Part shown: positions 33,401-48,854 of the stretch, in pieces | How the letters are laid out: the number at the start of each line of letters is the position of its first letter | Numbering within the stretch: the stretch's first letter is position 1 | Origin: Nemertoderma westbladi | Taxonomy: Eukaryota > Xenacoelomorpha > Nemertodermatida > Nemertodermatidae | Reading direction: 5' to 3' | Assembly (NCBI GenBank): GCA_032718475.1 | Contig: JAUCBJ010008068.1 | Span: 1-64,000, forward strand | Length of the DNA: 64,000 nt | Notes under the pieces: model-generated | Database searches by the model: none | What the model was told of the DNA's origin: nothing | What the model saw: the letters and a program-made list of their open reading frames with translations, nothing else | Position numbers and translations under genes: made by a program

Positions 33401-36400
33401 AGAACTAACATATGGTACTGATATGAAGGTGATTCTTTGTAAGAACTGTTATGGATAACTAACATATGGTACTGATATGAAGGTGATTCTTTGTAAGAAC
33501 TGTTATGGAGAACTAACATATGGTACTGATATGAAGGTGATTCTTTGTAAGAACTGTTATGGAGAACTAACATATGGTACTGATATGAAGGTGATTCTTT
33601 CTAAGAACTGTTATGGATAACTAACATATGGTACTGATATGAAGGTGATTCTTTGTAAGAACTGTTGTGGAGAACTAACATATGGTACTGATATGAAGGT
33701 GATTCTTTGTAAGAACTGTTATGGAGAACTAACATATGGTACTGATATGAAGGTGATTCTTTGTAAGAACTGTTGTGGAGAACTAACATATGGTACTGAT
33801 ATGAAGGTGATTCTTTGTAAGAACTGTTGTGGAGAACTAACATATGGTACTGATATGAAGGTGATTCTTTGTAAGAACTGTTGTGGAGAACTAACATATG
33901 GTATTGATATGAAGGTGATTCTTTGTAAGAACTGTTAATGGAGAACTAACATATGGTACTGATATGAAGGTGATTCTTTGTAAGTACTGTGGTGGAGAAC
34001 TAACATATGGTACTGATATGAAGGTGATTCTTTGTAAGAACTGTTATGGAGAACTAACATATGGTACTGATATGAAGGTGATTCTTTGTAAGAACTGTTG
34101 TGGAGAACTAACATATGGTACTGATATGAAGGTGATTCTTTGTAAGAACTGTTGTGGAGAACTAACATATGGTATTGATATGAAGGTGATTCTTTGTAAG
34201 AACTGTTATGGAGAACTAACATATGGTACTGATATGAAGGTGATTCTTTGTAAGTACTGTGGTGGAGAACTAACATATGGTATTGATATGAAGGTGATTC
34301 TTTCTAAGAACTGTTATGGAGAACTAACATATGGTACTGATATGAAGGTGATTCTTTCTAAGAACTGTTATGGAGAACTAACATATGGTACTGATATGAA
34401 GGTGATTCTTTCTAAGAACTGTTATGGAGAACTAACATATGGTACTGATATGAAGGTGATTCTTTCTAAGAACTGTTATGGAGAACTAACATATGGTACT
34501 GATATGAAGGTGATTCTTTGTAAGTACTGTGGTGGAGAACTAACATATGGTACTGATATGAAGGTGATTCTTTGTAAGAACTGTTATGGAGAACTAACAT
34601 ATGGTACTGATATGAAGGTGATTCTTTCTAAGAACTGTTATGGAGAACTAACATATGGTACTGATATGAAGGTGATTCTTTCTAAGAACTGTTATGGAGA
34701 ACTAACATATGGTACTGATATGAAGGTGATTCTTTCTAAGAACTGTTATGGAGAACTAACATATGGTACTGATATGAAGGTGATTCTTTCTAAGAACTGT
34801 TATGGAGAACTAACATATGGTACTGATATGAAGGTGATTCTTTGTAAGAACTGTTATGGAGAACTAACATATGGTACTGATATGAAGGTGATTCTTTGTA
34901 AGAACTGTTATGGAGAACTAACATATGGTACTGATATGAAGGTGATTCTTTCTAAGAACTGTTATGGAGAACTAACATATGGTACTGATATGAAGGTGAT
35001 TCTTTCTAAGAACTGTTATGGAGAACTAACATATGGTACTGATATGAAGGTGATTCTTTCTAAGAACTGTTATGGAGAACTAACATATGGTACTGATATG
35101 AAGGTGATTCTTTGTAAGTACTGTGGTGGAGAACTAACATATGGTACTGATATGAAGGTGATTCTTTCTAAGAACTGTTATGGAGAACTAACATATGGTA
35201 CTGATATGAAGGTGATTCTTTCTAAGAACTGTTATGGAGAACTAACATATGGTACTGATATGAAGGTGATTCTTTCTAAGAACTGTTATGGAGAACTAAC
35301 ATATGGTACTGATATGAAGGTGATTCTTTCTAAGAACTGTTATGGAGAACTAACATATGGTACTGATATGAAGGTGATTCTTTGTAAGAACTGTTATGGA
35401 GAACTAACATATGGTATTGATATGAAGGTGATTCTTTGTAAGAACTGTTGTGGAGAACTAACATATGGTACTGATATGAAGGTGATTCTTTGTAAGAACT
35501 GTTATGGAGAACTAACATATGGTACTGATATGAAGGTGATTCTTTGTAAGAACTGTTATGGAGAACTAACATATGGTACTGATATGAAGGTGATTCTTTC
35601 TAAGAACTGTTATGGATAACTAACATATGGTACTGATATGAAGGTGATTCTTTCTAAGAACTGTTATGGAGAACTAACATATGGTACTGATATGAAGGTG
35701 ATTCTTTCTAAGAACTGTTATGGATAACTAACATATGGTACTGATATGAAGGTGATTCTTTGTAAGAACTGTTATGGAGAACTAACATATGGTACTGATA
35801 TGAAGGTGATTCTTTCTAAGAACTGTTATGGATAACTAACATATGGTACTGATATGAAGGTGATTCTTTGTAAGAACTGTTATGGATAACTAACATATGG
35901 TACTGATATGAAGGTGATTCTTTGTAAGAACTGTTATGGATAACTAACATATGGTACTGATATGAAGGTGATTCTTTGTAAGAACTGTTATGGGGAACTA
36001 ACATATGGTACTGATATGAAGGTGATTCTTTCTAAGAACTGTTATGGATAACTAACATATGGTACTGATATGAAGGTGATTCTTTGTAAGAACTGTTATG
36101 GAGAACTAACATATGGTACTGATATGAAGGTGATTCTTTCTAAGAATTGTTATGGATAACTAACATATGGTACTGATATGAAGGTGATTCTTTGTAAGAA
36201 CTGTTATGGAGAACTAACATATGGTACTGATATGAAGGTGATTCTTTCTAAGAACTGTTATGGATAACTAACATATGGTACTGATATGAAGGTGATTCTT
36301 TGTAAGAACTGTTATGGAGAACTAACATATGGTATTGATATGAAGGTGATTCTTTGTAAGAACTGTTATGGAGAACTAACATATGGTACTGATATGAAGG

Positions 36401-39400
36401 TGATTCTTTGTAAGAACTGTTATGGAGAACTAACATATGGTATTGATATGAAGGTGATTCTTTGTAAGAACTGTTATGGAGAACTAACATATGGTACTGA
36501 TATGAAGGTGATTCTTTGTAAGAACTGTTAATGGAGAACTAACATATGGTACTGATATGAAGGTGATTCTTTGTAAGAACTGTGGTGGAGAACTAACATA
36601 TGGTACTGATATGAAGGTGATTCTTTGTAAGAACTGTTATGGAGAACTAACATATGGTACTGATATGAAGGTGATTCTTTGTAAGAACTGTTATGGAGAA
36701 CTAACATATGGTACTGATATGAAGGTGATTCTTTGTAAGAACTGTTATGGAGAACTAACATATGGTACTGATATGAAGGTGATTCTTTGTAAGAACTGTT
36801 ATGGAGAACTAACATATGGTACTGATATGAAGGTGATTCTTTGTAAGAACTGTTATGGAGAACTAACATATGGTACTGATATGAAGGTGATTCTTTGTAA
36901 GAACTGTTATGGAGAACTAACATATGGTACTGATATGAAGGTGATTCTTTGTAAGAACTGTTATGGAGAACTAACATATGGTACTGATATGAAGGTGATT
37001 CTTTGTAAGAACTGTTATGGAGAACTAACATATGGTACTGATATGAAGGTGATTCTTTGTAAGAACTGTTATGGAGAACTAACATATGGTACTGATATGA
37101 AGGTGATTCTTTGTAAGAACTGTTATGGAGAACTAACATATGGTACTGATATGAAGGTGATTCTTTGTAAGAACTGTTATGGAGAACTAACATATGGTAC
37201 TGATATGAAGGTGATTCTTTGTAAGAACTGTTATGGAGAACTAACATATGGTACTGATATGAAGGTGATTCTTTGTAAGAACTGTTGTGGAGAACTAACA
37301 TATGGTACTGATATGAAGGTGATTCTTTGTAAGAACTGTTGTGGAGAACTAACATATGGTATTGATATGAAGGTGATTCTTTGTAAGAACTGTTGTGGAG
37401 AACTAACATATGGTACAGATATGAAGGTGATTCTTTGTAAGAACTGTTATGGAGAACTAACATATGGTACTGATATGAAGGTGATTCTTTGTAAGAACTG
37501 TTATGGAGAACTAACATATGGTACTGATATGAAGGTGATTCTTTGTAAGAACTGTGGTGGAGAACTAACATATGGTACTGATATGAAGGTGATTCTTTGT
37601 AAGAACTGTGGTGGAGAACTAACATATGGTACTGATATGAAGGTGATTCTTTGTAAGAACTGTTATGGAGAACTAACATATGGTACTGATATGAAGGTGA
37701 TTCTTTCTAAGAACTGTTATGGATAACTAACATATGGTACTGATATGAAGGTGATTCTTTGTAAGAACTGTTGTGGAGAACTAACATATGGTACTGATAT
37801 GAAGGTGATTCTTTGTAAGAACTGTTGTGGAGAACTAACATATGGTACTGATATGAAGGTGATTCTTTGTAAGAACTGTTGTGGAGAACTAACATATGGT
37901 ATTGATATGAAGGTGATTCTTTGTAAGAACTGTTATGGAGAACTAACATATGGTACTGATATGAAGGTGATTCTTTGTAAGAACTGTTGTGGAGAACTAA
38001 CATATGGTACTGATATGAAGGTGATTCTTTGTAAGAACTGTTGTGGAGAACTAACATATGGTACTGATATGAAGGTGATTCTTTGTAAGAACTGTTGTGG
38101 AGAACTAACATATGGTATTGATATGAAGGTGATTCTTTGTAAGAACTGTTATGGAGAACTAACATATGGTACTGATATGAAGGTGATTCTTTGTAAGAAC
38201 TGTTGTGGAGAACTAACATATGGTATTGATATGAAGGTGATTCTTTGTAAGAACTGTTATGGAGAACTAACATATGGTACTGATATGAAGGTGATTCTTT
38301 CTAAGAACTGTTATGGATAACTAACATATGGTACTGATATGAAGGTGATTCTTTGTAAGTACTGTGGTGGAGAACTAACATATGGTATTGATATGAAGGT
38401 GATTCTTTGTAAGAACTGTTATGGAGAACTAACATATGGTACTGATATGAAGGTGATTCTTTGTAAGAACTGTTATGGAGAACTAACATATGGTACTGAT
38501 ATGAAGGTGATTCTTTGTAAGAACTGTTGTGGAGAACTAACATATGGTATTGATATGAAGGTGATTCTTTGTAAGAACTGTTATGGAGAACTAACATATG
38601 GTACTGATATGAAGGTGATTCTTTGTAAGAACTGTTATGGAGAACTAACATATGGTACTGATATGAAGGTGATTCTTTGTAAGAACTGTTATGGAGAACT
38701 AACATATGGTACTGATATGAAGGTGATTCTTTGTAAGAACTGTGGTGGAGAACTAACATATGGTACTGATATGAAGGTGATTCTTTGTAAGAACTGTTAT
38801 GGAGAACTAACATATGGTATTGATATGAAGGTGATTCTTTGTAAGAACTGTTATGGAGAACTAACATATGGTACTGATATGAAGGTGATTCTTTGTAAGA
38901 ACTGTGGTGGAGAACTAACATATGGTACTGATATGAAGGTGATTCTTTGTAAGAACTGTGGTGGAGAACTAACATATGGTACTGATATGAAGGTGATTCT
39001 TTGTAAGAACTGTTATGGAGAACTAACATATGGTACTGATATGAAGGTGATTCTTTGTAAGAACTGTTATGGAGAACTAACATATGGTACTGATATGAAG
39101 GTGATTCTTTGTAAGAACTGTTATGGAGAACTAACATATGGTACAGATATGAAGGTGATTCTTTGTAAGAACTGTTATGGAGAACTAACATATGGTACAG
39201 ATATGAAGGTGATTCTTTGTAAGAACTGTTATGGAGAACTAACATATGGTACTGATATGAAGGTGATTCTTTGTAAGAACTGTGGTGGAGAACTAACATA
39301 TGGTACTGATATGAAGGTGATTCTTTGTAAGAACTGTTAATGGAGAACTAACATATGGTATTGATATGAAGGTGATTCTTTGCAAGAACTGTTATGGAGA

Positions 39401-42400
39401 ACTAACATATGGTACTGATATGAAGGTGATTCTTTGTAAGAACTGTTAATGGAGAACTAACATATGGTATTGATATGAAGGTGATTCTTTGCAAGAACTG
39501 TTATGGAGAACTAACATATGGTACTGATATGAAGGTGATTCTTTGTAAGAACTGTTAATGGAGAACTAACATATGGTACTGATATGAAGGTGATTCTTTG
39601 TAAGAACTGTGGTGGAGAACTAACATATGGTACTGATATGAAGGTGATTCTTTGTAAGAACTGTTAATGGAGAACTAACATATGGTACTGATATGAAGGT
39701 GATTCTTTGTAAGAACTGTGGTGGAGAACTAACATATGGTACTGATATGAAGGTGATTCTTTGTAAGAACTGTTAATGGAGAACTAACATATGGTACTGA
39801 TATGAAGGTGATTCTTTGTAAGAACTGTGGTGGAGAACTAACATATGGTACTGATATGAAGGTGATTCTTTGTAAGAACTGTTAATGGAGAACTAACATA
39901 TGGTACTGATATGAAGGTGATTCTTTGTAAGAACTGTGGTGGAGAACTAACATATGGTACTGATATGAAGATGATTCTTTGTAAGAACTGTTATGGAGAA
40001 CTAACATATGGTACTGATATGAAGGTGATTCTTTGTAAGAACTGTTATGGAGAACTAACATATGGTACTGATATGAAGGTGATTCTTTGTAAGAACTGTG
40101 GTGGAGAACTAACATATGGTACTGATATGAAGATGATTCTTTGTAAGAACTGTTATGGAGAACTAACATATGGTACTGATATGAAGGTGATTCTTTGTAA
40201 GAACTGTGGTGGAGAACTAACATATGGTACTGATATGAAGGTGATTCTTTGTAAGAACTGTGGTGGAGAACTAACATATGGTACTGATATGAAGGTGATT
40301 CTTTGTAAGAACTGTGGTGGAGAACTAACATATGGTACTGATATGAAGGTGATTCTTTGTAAGAACTGTGGTGGAGAACTAACATATGGTACTGATATGA
40401 AGATGATTCTTTGTAAGAACTGTTATGGAGAACTAACATATGGTACTGATATGAAGGTGATTCTTTGTAAGAACTGTTATGGAGAACTAACATATGGTAC
40501 TGATATGAAGATGATTCTTTGTAAGAACTGTTATGGAGAACTAACATATGGTACTGATATGAAGGTGATTCTTTGTAAGAACTGTGGTGGAGAACTAACA
40601 TATGGTACTGATATGAAGGTGATTCTTTGTAAGAACTGTGGTGGAGAACTAACATATGGTACTGATATGAAGGTGATTCTTTGTAAGAACTGTTATGGAG
40701 AACTAACATATGGTACTGATATGAAGGTGATTCTTTGTAAGAACTGTGGTGGAGAACTAACATATGGTACTGATATGAAGGTGATTCTTTGTAAGAACTG
40801 TGGTGGAGAACTAACATATGGTACTGATATGAAGATGATTCTTTGTAAGAACTGTTATGGAGAACTAACATATGGTACTGATATGAAGGTGATTCTTTGT
40901 AAGAACTGTGGTGGAGAACTAACATATGGTACTGATATGAAGGTGATTCTTTGTAAGAACTGTGGTGGAGAACTAACATATGGTACTGATATGAAGGTGA
41001 TTCTTTGTAAGAACTGTGGTGGAGAACTAACATATGGTACTGATATGAAGGTGATTCTTTGTAAGAACTGTGGTGGAGAACTAACATATGGTACTGATAT
41101 GAAGGTGATTCTTTGTAAGAACTGTGGTGGAGAACTAACATATGGTACTGATATGAAGGTGATTCTTTGTAAGAACTGTGGTGGAGAACTAACATATGGT
41201 ACTGATATGAAGGTGATTCTTTGTAAGAACTGTTATGGAGTACTAACATATGGTACTGATATGAAGGTGATTCTTTGTAAGAACTGTGGTGGAGAACTAA
41301 CATATGGTACTGATATGAAGGTGATTCTTTGTAAGAACTGTGGTGGAGAACTAACATATGGTACTGATATGAAGGTGATTCTTTGTAAGAACTGTGGTGG
41401 AGAACTAACATATGGTACTGATATGAAGGTGATTCTTTGTAAGAACTGTGGTGGAGAACTAACATATGGTACTGATATGAAGGTGATTCTTTGTAAGAAC
41501 TGTTATGGAGAACTAACATATGGTACTGATATGAAGGTGATTCTTTGTAAGAACTGTGGTGGAGAACTAACATATGGTACTGATATGAAGGTGATTCTTT
41601 GTAAGAACTGTTATGGAGAACTAACATATGGTACTGATATGAAGGTGATTCTTTGTAAGAACTGTTATGGAGAACTAACATATGGTACTGATATGAAGGT
41701 GATTCTTTGTAAGAACTGTTATGGAGAACTAACATATGGTACTGATATGAAGGTGATTCTTTGTAAGAACTGTGGTGGAGAACTAACATATGGTACTGAT
41801 ATGAAGGTGATTCTTTGTAAGAACTGTTATGGAGAACTAACATATGGTACTGATATGAAGGTGATTCTTTGTAAGAACTGTTATGGAGAACTAACATATG
41901 GTACTGATATGAAGGTGATTCTTTGTAAGAACTGTTATGGAGAACTAACATATGGTACTGATATGAAGGTGATTCTTTGTAAGAACTGTTGTGGAGAACT
42001 AACATATGGTACTGATATGAAGGTGATTCTTTGTAAGAACTGTTATGGAGAACTAACATATGGTACTGATATGAAGGTGATTCTTTGTAAGAACTGTTAT
42101 GGAGAACTAACATATGGTACTGATATGAAGGTGATTCTTTGTAAGAACTGTTATGGAGAACTAACATATGGTACTGATATGAAGGTGATTCTTTGTAAGA
42201 ACTGTTATGGAGAACTAACATATGGTACTGATATGAAGGTGATTCTTTGTAAGAACTGTTATGGAGAACTAACATATGGTACTGATATGAAGGTGATTCT
42301 TTGTAAGAACTGTTATGGAGAACTAACATATGGTACTGATATGAAGGTGATTCTTTGTAAGAACTGTTATGGAGAACTAACATATGGTATTGATATGAAG

Positions 42401-44989
42401 GTGATTCTTTGTAAGAACTGTTATGGAGAACTAACATATGGTATTGATATGAAGGTGATTCTTTGTAAGAACTGTTATGGAGAACTAACATATGGTACTG
42501 ATATGAAGGTGATTCTTTGTAAGAACTGTTATGGAGAACTAACATATGGTACTGATATGAAGGTGATTCTTTGTAAGAACTGTTATGGAGAACTAACATA
42601 TGGTACTGATATGAAGGTGATTCTTTGTAAGAACTGTTATGGAGAACTAACATATGGTACTGATATGAAGGTGATTCTTTGTAAGAACTGTTATGGAGAA
42701 CTAACATATGGTACTGATATGAAGGTGATTCTTTGTAAGAACTGTTATGGAGAACTAACATATGGTACTGATATGAAGGTGATTCTTTGTAAGAACTGTT
42801 GTGGAGAACTAACATATGGTACTGATATGAAGGTGATTCTTTGTAAGAACTGTTGTGGAGAACTAACATATGGTACTGATATGAAGGTGATTCTTTGTAA
42901 GAACTGTTGTGGAGAACTAACATATGGTACTGATAAGAAGGTGATTCTTTGTATGAACTGTTATGGAGAACTAACATATGGTACTGATATGAAGGTGATT
43001 CTTTGTAAGAACTGTTGTGGAGAACTAACATATGGTACTGATATGAAGGTGATACTTTGTAAGAACTGTTAATGGAGAACTAACATATGGTACTGATATG
43101 AAGGTGATTCTTTGTAAGAACTGTTGTGGAGAACTAACATATGGTACTAATATGAAGGTGATTCTTTCTAAGAACTGTTATGGATAACTAACATATGGTA
43201 CTGATATGAAGGTGATTCTTTGTAAGAACTGTTGTGGAGAACTAACATATGGTACTGATATGAAGGTGATTCTTTGTAAGAACTGTTGTGGAGAACTAAC
43301 ATATGGTACTGATATGAAGGTTATTCTTTGTAAGAACTGTTATGGAGAACTAACATATGGTACTGATATGAAGGTGATTCTTTGTAAGAACTGTTATGGA
43401 GAACTAACATATGGTACTGATAAGAAGGTGATTCTTTGTATGAACTGTTATGGAGAACTAACATATGGTACTGATATGAAGGTGATTCTTTGTAAGAACT
43501 GTTGTGGAGAACTAACATATGGTACTGATATGAAGGTGATTCTTTGTAAGAACTGTTATGGAGTACTAACATATGGTACTGATATGAAGGTGATTCTTTG
43601 TAAGAACTGTTATGGAGAACTAACATATGGTACTGATATGAAGGTGATTCTTTCTAAGAACTGTTGTGGAGAACTAACATATGGTACTGATATGAAGGTG
43701 ATTCTTTGTAAGAACTGTTATGGAGAACTAACATATGGTACTGATATGAAGGTGATTCTTTGTAAGAACTGTTATGGAGTACTAACATATGGTACTGATA
43801 TGAAGGTGATTCTTTGTAAGAACTGTTATGGAGTACTAACATATGGTACTGATATGAAGGTGATTCTTTGCAAGAACTGTTATGGAGTACTAACATATGG
43901 TACTGATATGAAGGTGATTCTTTGCAAGAACTGTTATGGAGTACTAACATATGGTACTGATATGAAGGTGATTCTTTGCAAGAACTGTTATGGAGTACTA
44001 ACATATGGTACTGATATGAAGGTGATTCTTTGTAAGAACTGTTATGGAGTACTAACATATGGTACTGATATGAAGGTGATTCTTTGTAAGAACTGTTAAT
44101 GGAGAACTAACATATGGTACAGATATGAAGGTGATTCTTTGTAAGAACTGTTATGGAGAACTAACATATGGTACTGATATGAAGGTGATTCTTTGTAAGA
44201 ACTGTTAATGGAGAACTAACATATGGTACTGATATGAAGGTGATTCTTTGTAAGAACTGTTATGGAGTACTAACATATGGTACTGATATGAAGGTGATTC
44301 TTTGCAAGAACTGTTATGGAGTACTAACATATGGTACTGATATGAAGGTGATTCTTTGTAAGAACTGTTATGGAGAACTAACATATGGTACTGATATGAA
44401 GGTGATTCTTTGTAAGAACTGTTATGGAGTACTAACATATGGTACTGATATGAAGGTGATTCTTTGCAAGAACTGTTATGGAGTACTAACATATGGTACT
44501 GATATGAAGGTGATTCTTTGCAAGAACTGTTATGGAGTACTAACATATGGTACTGATATGAAGGTGATTCTTTGCAAGAACTGTTATGGAGTACTAACAT
44601 ATGGTACTGATATGAAGGTGATTCTTTGTAAGAACTGTTATGGAGTACTAACATATGGTACTGATATGAAGGTGATTCTTTGTAAGAACTGTTAATGGAG
44701 AACTAACATATGGTACAGATATGAAGGTGATTCTTTGTAAGAACTGTTATGGAGAACTAACATATGGTACTGATATGAAGGTGATTCTTTGTAAGAACTG
44801 TTATGGAGAACTAACATATGGTACTGATATGAAGGTGATTCTTTGTAAGAACTGTTAATGGAGAACTAACATATGGTACTGATATGAAGGTGATTCTTTG
44901 TAAGAACTGTTATGGAGAACTAACATATGGTACTGATATGAAGGTGATTCTTTGTAAGAACTGTTAATGGAGAACTAACATATGGTACT

Positions 44990-45780
44990 GATATGAAGGT
45001 GATTCTTTGTAAGAACTGTTATGAAGAACTAACATATGGTACTGATATGAAGGTGATTCTTTGTAAGAACTGTTATGGAGAACTAACATATGGTACAGAT
45101 ATGAAGGTTATTCTTTGTAAGAACTGTTATGAAGAACTAACATATGGTACTGATATGAAGGTGATTCTTTGTAAGAACTGTTATGGAGAACTAACATATG
45201 GTACTGATATGAAGGTGATTCTTTGTAAGAACTGTTATGAAGAACTAACATATGGTACTGATATGAAGGTGATTCTTTGTAAGAACTGTTATGGAGAACT
45301 AACATATGGTACTGATATGAAGGTGATTCTTTGTAAGAACTGTTAATGGAGAACTAACATATGGTACTGATATGAAGGTGATTCTTTGTAAGAACTGTTA
45401 ATGGAGAACTAACATATGGTACAGATATGAAGGTTATTCTTTGTAAGAACTGTTATGAAGAACTAACATATGGTACTGATATGAAGGTGATTCTTTGTAA
45501 GAACTGTTATGGAGAACTAACATATGGTACTGATATGAAGGTGATTCTTTGTAAGAACTGTTATGAAGAACTAACATATGGTACTGATATGAAGGTGATT
45601 CTTTGTAAGAACTGTTATGGAGAACTAACATATGGTACTGATATGAAGGTGATTCTTTGTAAGAACTGTTAATGGAGAACTAACATATGGTACTGATATG
45701 AAGGTGATTCTTTGTAAGAACTGTTAATGGAGAACTAACATATGGTACATATATGAAGGTTATTCTTTGTAAGAACTGTT
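44990..45780. repeat. 326-bp higher-order repeat inside the 54-bp array
   Basis: The rare variant GAAGGTTATTC following GGTACA(G/T)AT recurs at 45095, 45421 and 45747, spacing 326 bp. This equals six units of which two are the 55-bp form. The intervening units alternate TATGAAGAAC and TATGGAGAAC in the same order. Confidence 0.85.
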
Positions 45781-47234
45781 ATGAAGAACTAACATATGGT
45801 ACTGATATGAAGGTGATTCTTTGTAAGAACTGTTATGGAGTACTAACATATGGTATTGATATGAAGGTGATTCTTTGTAAGAACTGTTAATGGAGAACTA
45901 ACATATGGTACAGATATGAAGGTGATTCTTTGTAAGAACTGTTATGGAGAACTAACATATGGTACTGATATGAAGGTGATTCTTTGTAAGAACTGTTATG
46001 GAGAACTAACATATGGTACTGATATGAAGGTGATTCTTTGTAAGAACTGTTATGGAGAACTAACATATGGTACTGATATGAAGGTGATTCTTTGTAAGAA
46101 CTGTTATGGAGTACTAACATATGGTACTGATATGAAGGTGATTCTTTATAAGAACTGTTATGGAGAACTAACATATGGTACTGATATGAAGGTGATTCTT
46201 TGTAAGAACTGTTAATGGAGAACTAACATATGGTACTGATATGAAGGTGATTCTTTGTAAGAACTGTTATGGAGTACTAACATATGGTACTGATATGAAG
46301 GTGATTCTTTATAAGAACTGTTATGGAGAACTAACATATGGTACTGATATGAAGGTGATTCTTTGTAAGAACTGTTAATGGAGAACTAACATATGGTACT
46401 GATATGAAGGTGATTCTTTGTAAGAACTGTTATGGAGTACTAACATATGGTACTGATATGAAGGTGATTCTTTATAAGAACTGTTATGGAGAACTAACAT
46501 ATGGTACTGATATGAAGGTGATTCTTTGTAAGAACTGTTAATGGAGAACTAACATATGGTACAGATATGAAGGTGATTCTTTGTAAGAACTGTTATGAAG
46601 AACTAACATATGGTATTGATATGAAGGTGATTCTTTGTAAGAACTGTTAATGGAGAACTAACATATGGTACTGATATGAAGGTGATTCTTTGTAAGAACT
46701 GTTATGGAGAACTAACATATGGTACTGATATGAAGGTGATTCTTTGTAAGAACTGTTATGGAGAACTAACATATGGTACTGATATGAAGGTGATTCTTTG
46801 TAAGAACTGTTATGGAGTACTAACATATGGTACTGATATGAAGGTGATTCTTTATAAGAACTGTTATGGAGAACTAACATATGGTACTGATATGAAGGTG
46901 ATTCTTTGTAAGAACTGTTAATGGAGAACTAACATATGGTACAGATATGAAGGTGATTCTTTGTAAGAACTGTTATGAAGAACTAACATATGGTATTGAT
47001 ATGAAGGTGATTCTTTGTAAGAACTGTTAATGGAGAACTAACATATGGTACTGATATGAAGGTGATTCTTTGTAAGAACTGTTATGGAGAACTAACATAT
47101 ATTACTGATATGAAGGTGATTCTTTGTAAGAACTGTTGTGGAGAACTAACATATGGTACAGATATGAAGGTGATTCTTTGTAAGAACTGTTATGGAGTAC
47201 TAACATATGGTACTGATATGAAGGTGATTCTTTG

Positions 47235-48854
47235 TAAGAACTGTTATGAAGAACTAACATATGGTACTGATATGAAGGTGATTCTTTATAAGAACTGTAA
47301 TGGAGAACTAACATATGGTACTGATATGAAGGTGATTCTTTGTAAGAACTGTTATGGAGTACTAACATATGGTACTGATATGAAGATGATTCTTTGTAAG
47401 AACTGTTATGGAGAACTAACATATGGTACTGATATGAAGGTGATTCTTTGTAAGAACTGTTATGAAGAACTAACATATGGTACTGATATGAAGGTGATTC
47501 TTTGTAAGAACTGTTATGAAGAACTAACATATGGTACTGATATGAAGGTGATTCTTTATAAGAACTGTAATGGAGAACTAACATATGGTACTGATATGAA
47601 GGTGATTCTTTGTAAGAACTGTTATGGAGTACTAACATATGGTACTGATATGAAGATGATTCTTTGTAAGAACTGTTATGAAGAACTAACATATGGTACT
47701 GATATGAAGGTGATTCTTTGTAAGAACTGTTATGAAGAACTAACATATGGTACTGATATGAAGATGATTCTTTGTAAGAACTGTTATGGAGAACTAACAT
47801 ATGGTACTGATATGAAGGTGATTCTTTGTAAGAACTGTTATGGAGAACTAACATATGGTATTGATATGAAGGTGATTCTTTGTAAGAACTGTTATGAAGA
47901 ACTAACATATGGTACTGATATGAAGGTGATTCTTTATAAGAACTGTAATGGAGAACTAACATATGGTACTGATATGAAGGTGATTCTTTGTAAGAACTGT
48001 TATGGAGTACTAACATATGGTACTGATATGAAGGTGATTCTTTGTAAGAACTGTTATGAAGAACTAACATATGGTACTGATATGAAGGTGATTCTTTATA
48101 AGAACTGTAATGGAGAACTAACATATGGTACTGATATGAAGGTGATTCTTTGTAAGAACTGTTATGGAGTACTAACATATGGTACTGATATGAAGATGAT
48201 TCTTTGTAAGAACTGTTATGGAGAACTAACATATGGTACTGATATGAAGGTGATTCTTTGTAAGAACTGTTATGAAGAACTAACATATGGTACTGATATG
48301 AAGGTGATTCTTTGTAAGAACTGTTATGAAGAACTAACATATGGTACTGATATGAAGGTGATTCTTTATAAGAACTGTAATGGAGAACTAACATATGGTA
48401 CTGATATGAAGGTGATTCTTTGTAAGAACTGTTATGGAGTACTAACATATGGTACTGATATGAAGATGATTCTTTGTAAGAACTGTTATGAAGAACTAAC
48501 ATATGGTACTGATATGAAGGTGATTCTTTGTAAGAACTGTTATGAAGAACTAACATATGGTACTGATATGAAGATGATTCTTTGTAAGAACTGTTATGGA
48601 GAACTAACATATGGTACTGATATGAAGGTGATTCTTTGTAAGAACTGTTATGAAGAACTAACATATGGTACTGATATGAAGGTGATTCTTTGTAAGAACT
48701 GTTATGAAGAACTAACATATGGTACTGATATGAAGGTGATTCTTTATAAGAACTGTAATGGAGAACTAACATATGGTACTGATATGAAGGTGATTCTTTG
48801 TAAGAACTGTTATGGAGTACTAACATATGGTACTGATATGAAGGTGATTCTTTG
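47235..48854. repeat. 810-bp (15-unit) higher-order repeat, two tandem copies
   Basis: The order of diagnostic unit variants (TATGAAGAAC, TTTATAAG, TGTAATGG, GAGTACTAAC, AAGATGATT) over 15 consecutive units is repeated in the next 15. The only unit-level difference I see is at the twelfth unit. The marker TATGAAGAAC followed by TTTATAAGAACTGTAATGG lies at 47245 and 48055, exactly 810 bp apart. A partial third copy lies near 49.93-50.45 kb. Confidence 0.88.

Noticed and set aside
43500-44700. TACTAAC branch-point-like and GTAAG donor-like words in array units
   Set aside because: They lie on the plus strand, whereas the host gene is on the minus strand, and they come from a single-base variant of the repeat.
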